Both the position numbers and the translations under genes were made by a program. From Sulfurimonas sp. RIFCSPLOWO2_12_36_12 (lineage in GTDB: Bacteria; Campylobacterota; Campylobacteria; Campylobacterales; Sulfurimonadaceae), in the NCBI GenBank assembly GCA_001829675.1, contig MIBZ01000059.1, forward strand, positions 1-35,475: DNA of 35,475 nucleotides. The letters are read 5' to 3'. Numbering within the stretch: the stretch's first letter is position 1; the number at the start of each line of letters is the position of its first letter. Shown one piece after another: positions 7,295 through 16,127 of the stretch. Below the pieces are notes generated by a model, which had not been told where the DNA came from, did not search any database, and was given only the letters and a program-made list of their open reading frames with translations.

Positions 7295-9610
7295 ATGCAG
7301 TTTAGCAAAAAGATAGTTATCAGTATTTTATTAATTCAAATAGTAGGTTCTCTAATCTACAACTATCTGTACCATTATCAGTACACTACGGTGCTCAATA
7401 TGACTATTAAAAAGAAAGAGCACGACACCAATTTTATTGTAAAAAATATTTTTAATGAGATTAGGCAAAAGTACACTGACCTCGGAAATGAACTGCTCAA
7501 AAAACCTGAAATAATAGAAGCATTTGCAAATAGAGACCGTGACGAGCTGCTTAGATTATCCACTCCAATCTATAAAAAATTAAAAGAAGATAATAGTTAC
7601 TTTAATATTATGAATTTTTACACGCCCGATACTCATGACTTCTTGCGTCTGAACAAACCTGATTTATTTGGAAATAATCTCCAATCTTTTCATAAAATTA
7701 CAGTTAAGGCCAATGAATCAAAAGAGATACAAAGCGGTATTGAAGTTGGAGAGTACGGCATCTATTATAGAGTTATTTTTCCTGTTTTTAAGGACAATAA
7801 ACACATCGGCGCATTTGAATTTGGAATAGACATAAAGTATTTAATGTCAAGATTATCAATTCTAAATTTACATACGCCTCTGTTGCTGGTATCAAGAGAA
7901 TCGGCTGAACCTATTTACAAGCATAATGAATCGGCAGATAGCTACATAGGCGAATTTACAAACAACTACTCATTTGTAAAATATAGCCAATCAACAGAAG
8001 AAAAAAAATCGATTCTTGATATAGCAGATAAGCGCATCATAAACGAGAGCAGTTATATTGTAAATAACGACGATGCAAAGTATCTGATTTTTCGCGGATA
8101 TACTTTGCATGATTATAAAGATAGCGATATAGGCTATTTTGTATTTATGGACGAGATGGATTATTATATGGATACCATTGTAGTTATTAGATGGATTTCT
8201 ATAATAGCAACTATTTTACTTGTAATAATCATTGTTGAATTGATTTATAAGCTGATAAACAAATATACGGCTGAGCTTACGGAGCAAAAAGATATACTTG
8301 ATTATCAAGCTCATTATGATTTACTAACCGGGCTTTCAAATAGAGTTTTATTTAATGACAGACTAGAACAAGCCGTTGAAAAAGCGAAACGACAAGATGG
8401 CAGGTTTGCTCTGCTCTTTATAGATTTGGATAGATTTAAACAGATAAATGACTCACTAGGTCACTCAGTCGGGGACAAGGTTCTTCAAATAATAGCAAAA
8501 AGATTACAAAGTGTTGTCCGCAAGGAGGATTCAATATCTCGTTTGAGCGGAGATGAGTTTACAATTTTAATTCAAGATTTAAAACAGGTGACTGATGCTT
8601 CATTTTTGGCACAAAAAATTATTTCGTCACTTGCAGAAGCGATTAATATAGAAAATCATACGCTCTATATTACCTCAAGCATAGGAATCAGCATTTTTCC
8701 AAATGACGGCTTGGATGCAAACAATCTTCTAAAATACGCCGACGCAGCTATGTATAAAGCTAAAGAAGAGGGCAGAAATAACTTCCAATACTACTCTTCT
8801 GAGATGACCGAGAAGGCATTTGAGAGAGTTGTAATGGAGGCGAGCATCAGAAAAGCTTTAGACAATAATGAGTTTGTTGTCTATTATCAGCCTCAAGTTG
8901 ACGGAAGAACAGATAAGCTTGTCGGCATGGAGGCATTGGTTAGATGGCTGCATCCTAATGTAGGACTGGTTTTTCCGGATAAATTTATCCCTTTGGCACA
9001 AGAGACAGGACTTATTTTAGCTATTGATCAGTGGGTGATGAGCAGTGCTATGAAGCAGATAACTAAGTGGTATGAGATGGGATTAAACCCTGGAATTCTG
9101 GCGCTTAATCTTTCCATGAGACAGCTTGGACAAGAGGGCTGTGTAGATAAATTGGGCTTAATGCTTAAAGAGAGCGGATGCAGACCTGAGTGGCTTGAAC
9201 TTGAGGTCACCGAGGGAGAGATTATGAAAAACCCTGAAAATGCAATAGATGTTTTAAAGAAAATCAGCAATATGGGCATTGAACTTGCAGTCGATGATTT
9301 TGGAACCGGTTATTCGTCACTCTCATATCTAAAGCGCCTCCCGATTGATAAGCTCAAAATTGATAAATCTTTTGTTAACGGTCTTCCTGATGATGAAGAG
9401 GATGTAAGCATTGCAAGAGCCATAATAGCCCTTGCTCATAGTTTAAAATTAAGCGTAATTGCCGAGGGTGTTGAGACTAAAGAGCAAAAAGAGTTTTTGG
9501 TAGAAAATGGATGTGATTTTGTTCAAGGCTACTTTTACTCAAAGCCTATACCATCAGATGAGATGGAAAAGATATTAAATGATGAACAGTCATTGCGAGC
9601 CTCTAAATGA
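7295..9610 (+). CDS. membrane dCache-GGDEF-EAL cyclic di-GMP enzyme
   Basis: This 771-residue inner-membrane protein combines a periplasmic sensor with cyclic di-GMP synthesis and breakdown modules. TM1 is at about 7-24 and TM2 at about 294-316. The segment between resembles the dCache_3 sensor (HDFLRLNKPDLFG, then EVGEYGIYYRVIFPVF). The GGDEF domain carries SGDEF at 418-422 in place of GGDEF and an intact inhibitory RxxD site (R409-D412) five residues upstream. The EAL domain starts with EALVRW (E546) and retains LNLS, LELEVTE, DDFGTGYSS, DKLKIDKSF, AEGVET and QGYFYS, so phosphodiesterase activity is likely intact. The net output is not predictable from sequence. The ATG has only a weak ribosome-binding site. 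Confidence 0.95.
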   Translation: MQFSKKIVISILLIQIVGSLIYNYLYHYQYTTVLNMTIKKKEHDTNFIVKNIFNEIRQKYTDLGNELLKKPEIIEAFANRDRDELLRLSTPIYKKLKEDNSYFNIMNFYTPDTHDFLRLNKPDLFGNNLQSFHKITVKANESKEIQSGIEVGEYGIYYRVIFPVFKDNKHIGAFEFGIDIKYLMSRLSILNLHTPLLLVSRESAEPIYKHNESADSYIGEFTNNYSFVKYSQSTEEKKSILDIADKRIINESSYIVNNDDAKYLIFRGYTLHDYKDSDIGYFVFMDEMDYYMDTIVVIRWISIIATILLVIIIVELIYKLINKYTAELTEQKDILDYQAHYDLLTGLSNRVLFNDRLEQAVEKAKRQDGRFALLFIDLDRFKQINDSLGHSVGDKVLQIIAKRLQSVVRKEDSISRLSGDEFTILIQDLKQVTDASFLAQKIISSLAEAINIENHTLYITSSIGISIFPNDGLDANNLLKYADAAMYKAKEEGRNNFQYYSSEMTEKAFERVVMEASIRKALDNNEFVVYYQPQVDGRTDKLVGMEALVRWLHPNVGLVFPDKFIPLAQETGLILAIDQWVMSSAMKQITKWYEMGLNPGILALNLSMRQLGQEGCVDKLGLMLKESGCRPEWLELEVTEGEIMKNPENAIDVLKKISNMGIELAVDDFGTGYSSLSYLKRLPIDKLKIDKSFVNGLPDDEEDVSIARAIIALAHSLKLSVIAEGVETKEQKEFLVENGCDFVQGYFYSKPIPSDEMEKILNDEQSLRASK

Positions 9611-9633
9611 GGCGTGGCAATCTAAAGAAGAAA

Positions 9634-9662
9634 TAGACAAAAAAAATAGTTAGTGCTATAAT
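9634..9662 (+). promoter_or_regulatory. promoter of the CZB diguanylate cyclase gene
   Basis: TAGACA (9634-9639), a 17-base spacer and an extended -10 TGCTATAAT (hexamer 9657-9662) form the best sigma70-type promoter in the window. A GGAG Shine-Dalgarno and the GTG start at 9691 follow. Confidence 0.65.
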
Positions 9663-9690
9663 ATTTTGCATCTAAAACAGGAGAGTTAAA

Positions 9691-10971
9691 GTGAATGTAG
9701 TACAAAAATATTTTCCCGATATAAAAAAATGTGTTCAAGATTTTAATATTAATCTTGAGAGTTTGCAGTCTAACAGTTCCAATGAACTTCTCTATACGCA
9801 TGTGATAGCGGAATATAAGAAACTGTTTTTAAATCTTCTTCTTTCTGTCTCAAAAGAGGATATTGAGCATAATACTAAAGTGCTAGTACACTTTACGATT
9901 GAGCATGATATATCTTATTTATTTCTCTTTAATGAACTTCTCACTGTTATCCGTAAACTGTTTGGCAGCCTTGTAGAAAAAAAAGATTTTGAACACATAG
10001 ATGAGCTTAATCATTTTTTTACAGAGCATGAGCATCGTATTACTGAGTTGTATCTGCAGAAATTTTTAAATCAGCTTAAGCTTAAAAATGAACTTCGCCT
10101 CTCCCGCATTGAATTAATGCCCGATAAAAAATTTATGATACATTATGAAAACCATATCAGGTGGGTAGTTAACCTTATTCGCTATGTTCAAAAAAAAGAG
10201 TTTAATGATAAACATCCTGAGCTTAACCCGACTCAATGCGAATTTGGCAAATGGATAGGTAGCACTACAACTTCTTATCTTCTCTCTACAACTCATTTTA
10301 AAGTGATAGAAAAACTCCATATAAATCTTCATGACTTGGCCGCAAATGTCGTTAGCTATTGTAAGCGCAACGAGTTTCGCCCCGCAACTCTCATCCATCT
10401 TATGCAGCGGATTGACTACTATTCACTTGAAATTGGAAATGAGATAGCCTTTCTTAATGAAATTGAAGAGAGTGCTAAAGACCCTCTGACTCATCTGCTG
10501 ACTAGACGATTGTTTAACAAAATTATGTTAAATAAACTCGATATTGCACAAGCAACCGGCAGAGAATTTGCTCTGATGATGTGCGATTTGGATCATTTTA
10601 AACTTGTCAACGACACCTACGGTCACAGTATAGGAGATGTAGTGCTTAAACACTTTTCCAAAATATTAGAAGAGACACTTAGAAAATCGGATTATATCTT
10701 TCGTTTCGGCGGCGAAGAGTTTATGATTTTACTGCCTATGACGGACAGAGAGGAGACTCTTATGCTTGCTCAAAAAATCTGTGATGTAACCGCTTCAAAA
10801 GAGGTGATTATTGATAAAATATCTATCCACTATACCGTAAGTATTGGAACAATTTCTATTTTAGTCGACAATAAAACATCTATCAATCAAGACACTATTG
10901 ACCGTTATACTGCTCAAGTCGATGAAAAACTTTATCTTGCTAAAGAGCGAGGTCGAAACCGCGTTGAATAG
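9691..10971 (+). CDS. CZB-domain diguanylate cyclase (DgcZ-like)
   Basis: This 426-residue soluble protein should make cyclic di-GMP under zinc control. The C-terminal GGDEF domain (about 262-426) has GGEEF at 340-344 and an RKSD inhibitory site (R331-D334). The central region (about 150-225) matches the chemoreceptor zinc-binding CZB domain: H155 in NHIRW, C183 in CEFGKW, H210 and H214, the 3-His/1-Cys zinc set. E. coli DgcZ has the same CZB-GGDEF order and is inhibited by zinc. Unlike DgcZ there is an extra N-terminal helical domain of about 145 residues that I cannot name. The GTG start at 9691 is supported by a strong GGAG and a good promoter. It lies directly after the GGDEF-EAL gene. 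Confidence 0.92.
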   Translation: MNVVQKYFPDIKKCVQDFNINLESLQSNSSNELLYTHVIAEYKKLFLNLLLSVSKEDIEHNTKVLVHFTIEHDISYLFLFNELLTVIRKLFGSLVEKKDFEHIDELNHFFTEHEHRITELYLQKFLNQLKLKNELRLSRIELMPDKKFMIHYENHIRWVVNLIRYVQKKEFNDKHPELNPTQCEFGKWIGSTTTSYLLSTTHFKVIEKLHINLHDLAANVVSYCKRNEFRPATLIHLMQRIDYYSLEIGNEIAFLNEIEESAKDPLTHLLTRRLFNKIMLNKLDIAQATGREFALMMCDLDHFKLVNDTYGHSIGDVVLKHFSKILEETLRKSDYIFRFGGEEFMILLPMTDREETLMLAQKICDVTASKEVIIDKISIHYTVSIGTISILVDNKTSINQDTIDRYTAQVDEKLYLAKERGRNRVE

Positions 10972-11046
10972 ATAAAGTATTAAGTTTTATTTAAGCTTAA
11001 TGCAACTAGAATGTGTAGCGAAGGGTGGATGCAGTCATCTTCTTTT

Positions 11047-11055
11047 TGCTAAAAT
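11047..11055 (+). promoter_or_regulatory. extended -10 promoter of the PA2779-like gene
   Basis: TGCTAAAAT, with the hexamer at 11050-11055, lies just upstream of an AAGGAG ribosome-binding site (11062-11067) and the ATG at 11073. This supports the ATG at 11073 rather than the in-frame upstream ATG at 11025. Confidence 0.5.
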
Positions 11056-11072
11056 TATTTAAAAGGAGTTAC

Positions 11073-11468
11073 ATGAAAGTTTCAAAACTTATTTTATCGT
11101 TTATTTTAAGTACAACGCTGTTTGCTCAAGTTTCATTTGCTCAAATAGCTTCTACTGAGGCGCTTGACTTGGGCGTTGTCACGGTTTCATCTAAAGAAAA
11201 ACTTGTCCAGATTATCTCTAGAGAAGATGTTTTAAAAAGATTTGAGGAGTTGGGAGTTGACACAAAAATTATTGAGGCTAGAGTTGCTTCAATGACCGAT
11301 GAAGAGGCTTCAATAGTTGCGCATCAAATTGATACATTGCCGGCAGGTGCAGACGCAGGCATGTCAATAGTCGGTGCTATCGTTTTTGTATTTGTAGTTT
11401 TACTGATTACGGATATTCTTGGATTAACAAAAGTTTTTAACTTTACTAAACCTATAACTAACAACTAA
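11073..11468 (+). CDS. PA2779-family small membrane protein
   Basis: This 131-residue protein matches the PA2779 family: a signal peptide (about 1-23, ending VSFA), a REDV motif, a GVD-ARV-MTDEEA stretch, IDTLPAG, and a C-terminal hydrophobic helix ending in LLITDILGLTKVFNF, which closely resembles the Pseudomonas protein as I remember it. It is probably exported and anchored by the C-terminal helix. Function is unknown. The next gene begins 2 bases after its stop and encodes the usual partner, a PA2778-family peptidase, so the two are translationally linked. The ATG at 11073 has a near-perfect Shine-Dalgarno. Confidence 0.88.
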   Translation: MKVSKLILSFILSTTLFAQVSFAQIASTEALDLGVVTVSSKEKLVQIISREDVLKRFEELGVDTKIIEARVASMTDEEASIVAHQIDTLPAGADAGMSIVGAIVFVFVVLLITDILGLTKVFNFTKPITNN

Positions 11469-11469
11469 T

Positions 11470-12426
11470 GTGAATATCGACTACGCTCTGCTTCTTGCGC
11501 TAACCTCGTTGATTTTTTCAACCGGTTGCGCACCTAAAAACCCTCTGCCACAAAATAGCAACTACTCTTCATACAGCATAGATGTTCCTTTTGTTGCTCC
11601 TCGTTCAGAGCTTTGCGGCTCAACATCCATAGAGATGCTCTCCTCTTATTGGCAATCCAATAGCTCATATACTCCAAGGCTTTCACTTAAAGAGTTGGAT
11701 GAGAGAACGCTTATTCCGGCAAAGGGCGGTACTCTGCAGATAGAGCTAATTGCTGCAACAAGGGCTAACGCTCTTCTTGCCTACCCATTGGAACCTACAT
11801 TTGATGCACTTTTTATGGAACTAAAAGATAATCATCCGGTTATTGTGCTAGTAAATCGTGGGTTTTCATGGTATCCGCTTTGGCACTATGCGCCGGTTAC
11901 GGGATACGATGCAAAGTCACAAACTGTTTTGATGCACTTTGGAGATAAGCCAAATGAGGCTGTGCCGATTGGTACATTCGCGTCTATTTGGCAGAGAAGC
12001 GGCAATTGGGGAGTTGTTCTTTTGCCTCCGAATGAACTGCCAGCATCTGCCTCGGGGCAAAAATATCTACGCTCTGCATACGATTTTGAAAAAATAGGAA
12101 TGGTTGATGAGGCGATAATTGCTTACAAGAGCGCACTTCTTCGCTGGCCGCGAGACATAGCTATCCTTTTTGCACTGGGAAACGCCTATTATAGTACGCA
12201 TCAGATAAGCAGTGCTGAAGAGAGTTACCGCAAAATACTGCTGATTGACAAAACTCATCCGCTTGCTCTTAATAATTTAGCCGACCTTCTATGTCACACC
12301 AACAGAACCGAAGAGGCTTTAAAACTGCTTGATACGGCTGTGACAACTGATACTAAAATAGTGTCCATAATAGATGCCACGCGCAAAGAGATTAGCAAAG
12401 GGTGTATTTCTATGTTAAAAAACTAG
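11470..12426 (+). CDS. PA2778-family C39-like cysteine peptidase lipoprotein with TPRs
   Basis: The 318-residue protein starts with GTG and has a lipoprotein-type signal (hydrophobic segment then STGC, Cys at 20). The peptidase C39-like domain (about 35-180) shows the probable catalytic Cys in SELCGSTS and His in WHYAPVTGYD, as in bacteriocin-leader peptidases. The C-terminal third (about 195-310) contains TPR-like helices (for example YDFEKIGMVDEAIIAYKSAL and ALGNAYYSTHQISSAEESY). The family is always discussed with PA2779, but substrate and role are unknown. It lies convergent with cheB with only 7 bases between. Confidence 0.88.
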   Translation: MNIDYALLLALTSLIFSTGCAPKNPLPQNSNYSSYSIDVPFVAPRSELCGSTSIEMLSSYWQSNSSYTPRLSLKELDERTLIPAKGGTLQIELIAATRANALLAYPLEPTFDALFMELKDNHPVIVLVNRGFSWYPLWHYAPVTGYDAKSQTVLMHFGDKPNEAVPIGTFASIWQRSGNWGVVLLPPNELPASASGQKYLRSAYDFEKIGMVDEAIIAYKSALLRWPRDIAILFALGNAYYSTHQISSAEESYRKILLIDKTHPLALNNLADLLCHTNRTEEALKLLDTAVTTDTKIVSIIDATRKEISKGCISMLKN

Positions 12427-12433
12427 GAGCATT

Positions 12434-13456
12434 TTAAATAAGTGAAAGTATGCCCTCAGCCACTCTGTTTAGCGGCAGTTGCTTCTCAACGGCTCCAATC
12501 TCATGAGCAACTTTTGGCATGCCGTAAACAACGCAACTTGCCTCATCTTGCCCAATCGTTCTGGCACCTGCGTTTTTCATAGCCAACAATCCTTTTGCCC
12601 CGTCACTGCCCATTCCTGTTAAAATAACGCCAATCGCATTTGCACCGGCAATTTTAGCAACAGAGTTAAATAGAACATCAACAGAGGGTCTGTGCCCTGA
12701 GACTTTTTCGCCGTTGCCTATCTCAACATAGTATCTGGCACCGGAGCGTCTTACAACCATGTGGTAATCTCCCGGAGCCACAAGTGCAACCCCCGGTATT
12801 ATAGAGTCTCCGTTTCTAGCCTCTCTAACCTCCATGGCGCATAGTGAGTTTAACCTTTGTGCAAATTGAGCCGTAAAGTTTGCCGGCATATGCTGAACGA
12901 TAACTGTTCCGGGGGCATTTCTTGGCAGTCCTATTAAAACATCTTTTAGAGCTTCCGTGCCGCCGGTGGAGGCGCCGATAGCCAATATTTTATTGGTAGT
13001 TTGGGCTAGCGAAGTCGTGTTGGCTTGTATTTGGTTATTTAGCTCTTTTTTAAAAACTTTAACCTTGGAAGCTACTTTTATTTTTGAAATGAGTTCATCT
13101 CTCATCTCATCTTTTCCGTCATATATATGCGAATGTAGTTTTGGGACAAAATCAACGGCACCGGCTTCCAGCGCTTCGAGTGTCGTCTTAGCTCCGCTTT
13201 GCGTAAGTGAAGAGACCATAATTACCGGTAAGGGCATGTAGTGCATTAATTTTTTTAAAAATGTAATGCCGTCCATTCTAGGCATCTCTACATCAAGACA
13301 TATAACATCAGGTTTAAGTTCAATGATTTTATCTCTTGCGATATAAGCGTCCGAAGCGGTTCCTACAACTTCTATGGAAGGCTCAGATGCTAAAATTTCA
13401 CTCAGCACGGCTCTGGCGGTCGCACTGTCATCTACGATTAATACTTTTATAGCCAT
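12434..13456 (-). CDS. cheB: chemotaxis protein-glutamate methylesterase/deamidase CheB
   Basis: CheB removes methyl groups from, and can deamidate, chemoreceptor glutamate/glutamine sites. The 340 residues contain an N-terminal receiver domain with phospho-acceptor D55 (CLDVEMPRMDG), a variable linker (about 120-155), and the methylesterase domain with the catalytic triad S163 (GASTGG), H189 (VQHMP) and D285 (GMGSDG). All key residues are present. The ATG at 13456 follows a purine-rich AGGGAAG. It is the last gene of the chemosensory locus, 17 bases after cheD. In this locus it should receive phosphate from the CheA encoded upstream. Confidence 0.97.
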   Translation of the reverse strand: MAIKVLIVDDSATARAVLSEILASEPSIEVVGTASDAYIARDKIIELKPDVICLDVEMPRMDGITFLKKLMHYMPLPVIMVSSLTQSGAKTTLEALEAGAVDFVPKLHSHIYDGKDEMRDELISKIKVASKVKVFKKELNNQIQANTTSLAQTTNKILAIGASTGGTEALKDVLIGLPRNAPGTVIVQHMPANFTAQFAQRLNSLCAMEVREARNGDSIIPGVALVAPGDYHMVVRRSGARYYVEIGNGEKVSGHRPSVDVLFNSVAKIAGANAIGVILTGMGSDGAKGLLAMKNAGARTIGQDEASCVVYGMPKVAHEIGAVEKQLPLNRVAEGILSLI

Positions 13457-13473
13457 TTTCTTCCCTACAAATT

Positions 13474-13938
13474 TTATTTAGCGGTATATTTCAATAACAC
13501 TTTGCCTTGGGCTAGATTAAATTGAATTTTTCTGCCATTTTTGCCGCCTACATCCTCTGAAACTATATCTATTTTATACTCTTTTAAAATTTCTCTAGCT
13601 ACCAATATGTTTTTTTCTCCTACCATCATCGCAGCGTTGCAGCATGAAATATTTATCGATGCACCGCCAAATATTTTTGCTTCCAGCGTATTGATTTTTG
13701 CACCTTTGTCTAACATATTTTCTATTAATTTTGGAATGGCTATATTGCCAAATCTCGAAGATTGTAAGCCATTGTCGTTCCAAAACGGAAGAAGGTAGTG
13801 ATTCATGCCGCCGATGCATAGTTTTTTGTCATACAAGCAGACGGCAATGCAAGAACCTAAGACAGTAGTTATTGATACGGGTGCAACATCAATATGAATT
13901 TGACCTACATGTATAAATTTTAAACTATCTGTTATCAT
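13474..13938 (-). CDS. cheD: chemoreceptor glutamine deamidase CheD
   Basis: CheD deamidates specific receptor glutamines and in Bacillus also works with CheC. The 154-residue protein has the family catalytic Cys C30 (TVLGSCIAVCLYD) and His H47 (GGMNHYLLP), plus EAKIFGGASI with the small residues typical of the fold. The start overlaps the stop of the upstream kinase-like gene by one base (TAATG). No CheC gene is seen in the window, so here it probably acts directly on receptors such as the MCP encoded upstream. Confidence 0.95.
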   Translation of the reverse strand: MITDSLKFIHVGQIHIDVAPVSITTVLGSCIAVCLYDKKLCIGGMNHYLLPFWNDNGLQSSRFGNIAIPKLIENMLDKGAKINTLEAKIFGGASINISCCNAAMMVGEKNILVAREILKEYKIDIVSEDVGGKNGRKIQFNLAQGKVLLKYTAK

Positions 13939-14735
13939 TATAATTCGAAAGCATCATCAAATGAGTCAAATAAAAATTCATTTGTTTGGGTCAGCGGTAA
14001 TTTAGCCTCAAAAGTTACAAATCCGTCGCTTACATTATAGTCAACAGCTCCGCCTAAACTTTCACACAAATCACGGACTATGCTAAGCCCTATGCCAAGA
14101 CCGTGCTTGCCGTCAAGTTTCTCAACAAAACGGGTAAATACCTCAGGTTTGTGATTGACATTTATGCCGTCACTTCTGTTTTTTACGGCTATTGTCAATA
14201 TATCACTCTCTAGAGTTAAAATAATATCAACAACCTCGTTTTGAGGGCTATTGATACACCCGTTAGAGATTAGATTTTTTATTATGGTATATGTTTTTTT
14301 TGGATCCAGCACTATTTTATGTTCAATCGAATTTTCAATGTTTATCTGAATATTTTTTTCTTTAATAATATATCTTAGATGTTTTATAGTCTCATTGACA
14401 ATCTCTTTAATATCAACCAATGCATTGGCAGTGTCAAGATGTCCGCTCTCAATTTCAGCTACCGTAATTATATTTTGAATTTTAAAATCCAGATTTAGCG
14501 CCTCTTCTTGAATTAAAGAGAAAATTTTCTCATTTTCATCACTATTTTGAATTTTTAAGTGAGGAAGCATTCCCAAAATAGCCGTCATCGGGTCATTTAA
14601 TTTATTGGCAACAAGAGATAAAAAGAGTGTTTTTGCCTTTTGGCTATCTATTAATTTTTTGTTTAACTCTAAAATTTTTTTACTTAAAAAAGCTACTTCG
14701 TTCTCAACAATCTCTTTTTTCGATAAGTTTTGCAC
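13938..14735 (-). CDS. histidine-kinase-like protein lacking the phospho-acceptor His
   Basis: The 265-residue soluble protein has the layout of a histidine kinase: N-terminal coiled coil (about 8-38), a HisKA-like helix pair (39-100) and a HATPase_c domain (about 105-255). The H-box is VANKLNDP (42-49) where a kinase would have SHEFRTP, so the autophosphorylated His is replaced by Asn44. The ATP lid region keeps the N-box Asn residues (154, 158) and the GLGIGL motif, but the G1 box reads VKNRSDGI, with Asn for Asp and Ser for the first Gly. It is therefore probably a pseudokinase or scaffold. The GTG start at 14735 has GGAG 9 bases upstream. It lies between the PAS/MCP-like gene and cheD. 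Confidence 0.85.
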   Translation of the reverse strand: MQNLSKKEIVENEVAFLSKKILELNKKLIDSQKAKTLFLSLVANKLNDPMTAILGMLPHLKIQNSDENEKIFSLIQEEALNLDFKIQNIITVAEIESGHLDTANALVDIKEIVNETIKHLRYIIKEKNIQINIENSIEHKIVLDPKKTYTIIKNLISNGCINSPQNEVVDIILTLESDILTIAVKNRSDGINVNHKPEVFTRFVEKLDGKHGLGIGLSIVRDLCESLGGAVDYNVSDGFVTFEAKLPLTQTNEFLFDSFDDAFEL

Positions 14736-14738
14736 TGT

Positions 14739-16118
14739 TTAATACTCCATATTTTTAATATTTGCTATCTCTTGTTTTAGGTTATTCAACATTTTCGCAA
14801 TATCTTTTGAATTATCTATCAGCTTGGAGTTGTCAATATAAAAAACCTCACTCATGCTATTTACGGATGATATCTCCTGCGTTGTCTGTGTAATTAAATC
14901 TTTTAGCTGCAAAAATATTTTACCAAAGCCCAGTGAATCATCATGAGACCTTGCCGATTCAATAATTCCGTAAACTTGAACATAGCCCAGATACATGATT
15001 TGTTGTTCAAGCTCTTCTAGGCAAGTTGTAGTTTTTTTAATGGATTTATCCATAGATATCGGCAGTATGGTTAATTTTTCATTATAGAGATTGACCAATT
15101 CAAACAGAGTGTTAATGTTTCTGTTTAACTCTTGGCTGTAAACTATGGTTTCATTCTCAACAAGTTCTTGAATAAAATAAGTTACCATTTCCATCTGCAG
15201 ACTTATAGATGAAACAAGAAAGATAGTTTCATTTAAAAACTCAGATAAAGATTGGGAAATATCGTGTATGTTAGCGATAAGAATGTCGTTTTCTTTGGAG
15301 TTAGTGCGGATATCACTGGCTAAAACACTAAATGTCTCTCCGTTTTCCTCTAGCTTATAAGATGCCAAGGAAGCATTGAGAGAGAGCAGTACGATATCTC
15401 TTCCAAGAGAGTTTAGAATTAAACTTTTTTCTTCAAACATAGACTTTATCTTGGTGAATGTATCGATTTTTTCAAACCATTTGCCATACTGCTCAAGCAA
15501 TATTTTGCTGGAAGTAAAAATTGATTTTAGACCTAAGCCAAATTTTGAGACCCCAAAATCAATATTTTTCACATAGGATTTGTTTAACAAGAGCAATCTT
15601 TTTCTCTCTAAGAGTTCAGCTAGAAGAGCTTCGTTCATAAAATGAGTGTAATCCCTGTAGCCTAAACCGTTTAACAACTCTGAAAATAATTTTTCACTAT
15701 CCGGTACCCCTGTTTTATTTTCTGTCATTAAGAGTCTAAAATAAATCTCTTTTACTGCGCTAAACATCGCACTGCTCGGCTTAAATCTAATTGAGATATA
15801 GCTATCCTCCAGAGGAAAAACTGCCGCTATAACCCAGTAGTATCCTCCGTCTTTTGTTTTATTTTTAACATAAGCCACAATAGGTTTGTTTGCCTTTAAA
15901 TAATCCCAAAAAGTTTTAAACACTACGCGAGGCATATCAGGATGGCGTACAATATTGTGAAACTGACCAATAAGCTCCTCTTTAGAGTAGCCGCTAATGC
16001 GCACAAAAGTCTCATTTCCGGAAATTATGGCACTATGATTATCAGTAATTGAGAAAAACAACTCATGTATATCAAATTTTGCTTCTTGCATTGTGAGGTT
16101 ATTTTTTATATTTTGCAA
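14739..16118 (-). CDS. cytoplasmic PAS protein with eroded MCP signalling core
   Basis: The 459-residue protein has no membrane segment. Residues 15-115 form an Aer-type PAS domain (IISGNETFVRISGYSKEEL, FHNIVRHPDMPR, KTKDGGYYWV), like that of aerotaxis and energy-taxis sensors. Around 238-280 the sequence LLSLNASLASYKLEENGETF, followed by SVLASDIR, lines up with the MCP hairpin tip (usually [20 protein letters not shown]), so it appears to descend from a chemoreceptor whose CheA/CheW contact surface has changed. The C-terminal part is coiled-coil-like. The start is TTG at 16118, supported by AGGA 8 bases upstream; the ATG at 16091 lacks one. cheR ends 9 bases upstream. Confidence 0.85.
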   Translation of the reverse strand: MQNIKNNLTMQEAKFDIHELFFSITDNHSAIISGNETFVRISGYSKEELIGQFHNIVRHPDMPRVVFKTFWDYLKANKPIVAYVKNKTKDGGYYWVIAAVFPLEDSYISIRFKPSSAMFSAVKEIYFRLLMTENKTGVPDSEKLFSELLNGLGYRDYTHFMNEALLAELLERKRLLLLNKSYVKNIDFGVSKFGLGLKSIFTSSKILLEQYGKWFEKIDTFTKIKSMFEEKSLILNSLGRDIVLLSLNASLASYKLEENGETFSVLASDIRTNSKENDILIANIHDISQSLSEFLNETIFLVSSISLQMEMVTYFIQELVENETIVYSQELNRNINTLFELVNLYNEKLTILPISMDKSIKKTTTCLEELEQQIMYLGYVQVYGIIESARSHDDSLGFGKIFLQLKDLITQTTQEISSVNSMSEVFYIDNSKLIDNSKDIAKMLNNLKQEIANIKNMEY

Positions 16119-16127
16119 CTATTTTTC

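Noticed and set aside
11025..11072. Upstream ATG for the PA2779-like gene
   Set aside because: It precedes the extended -10 element and would spoil the signal peptide; the ATG at 11073 has an AAGGAG.
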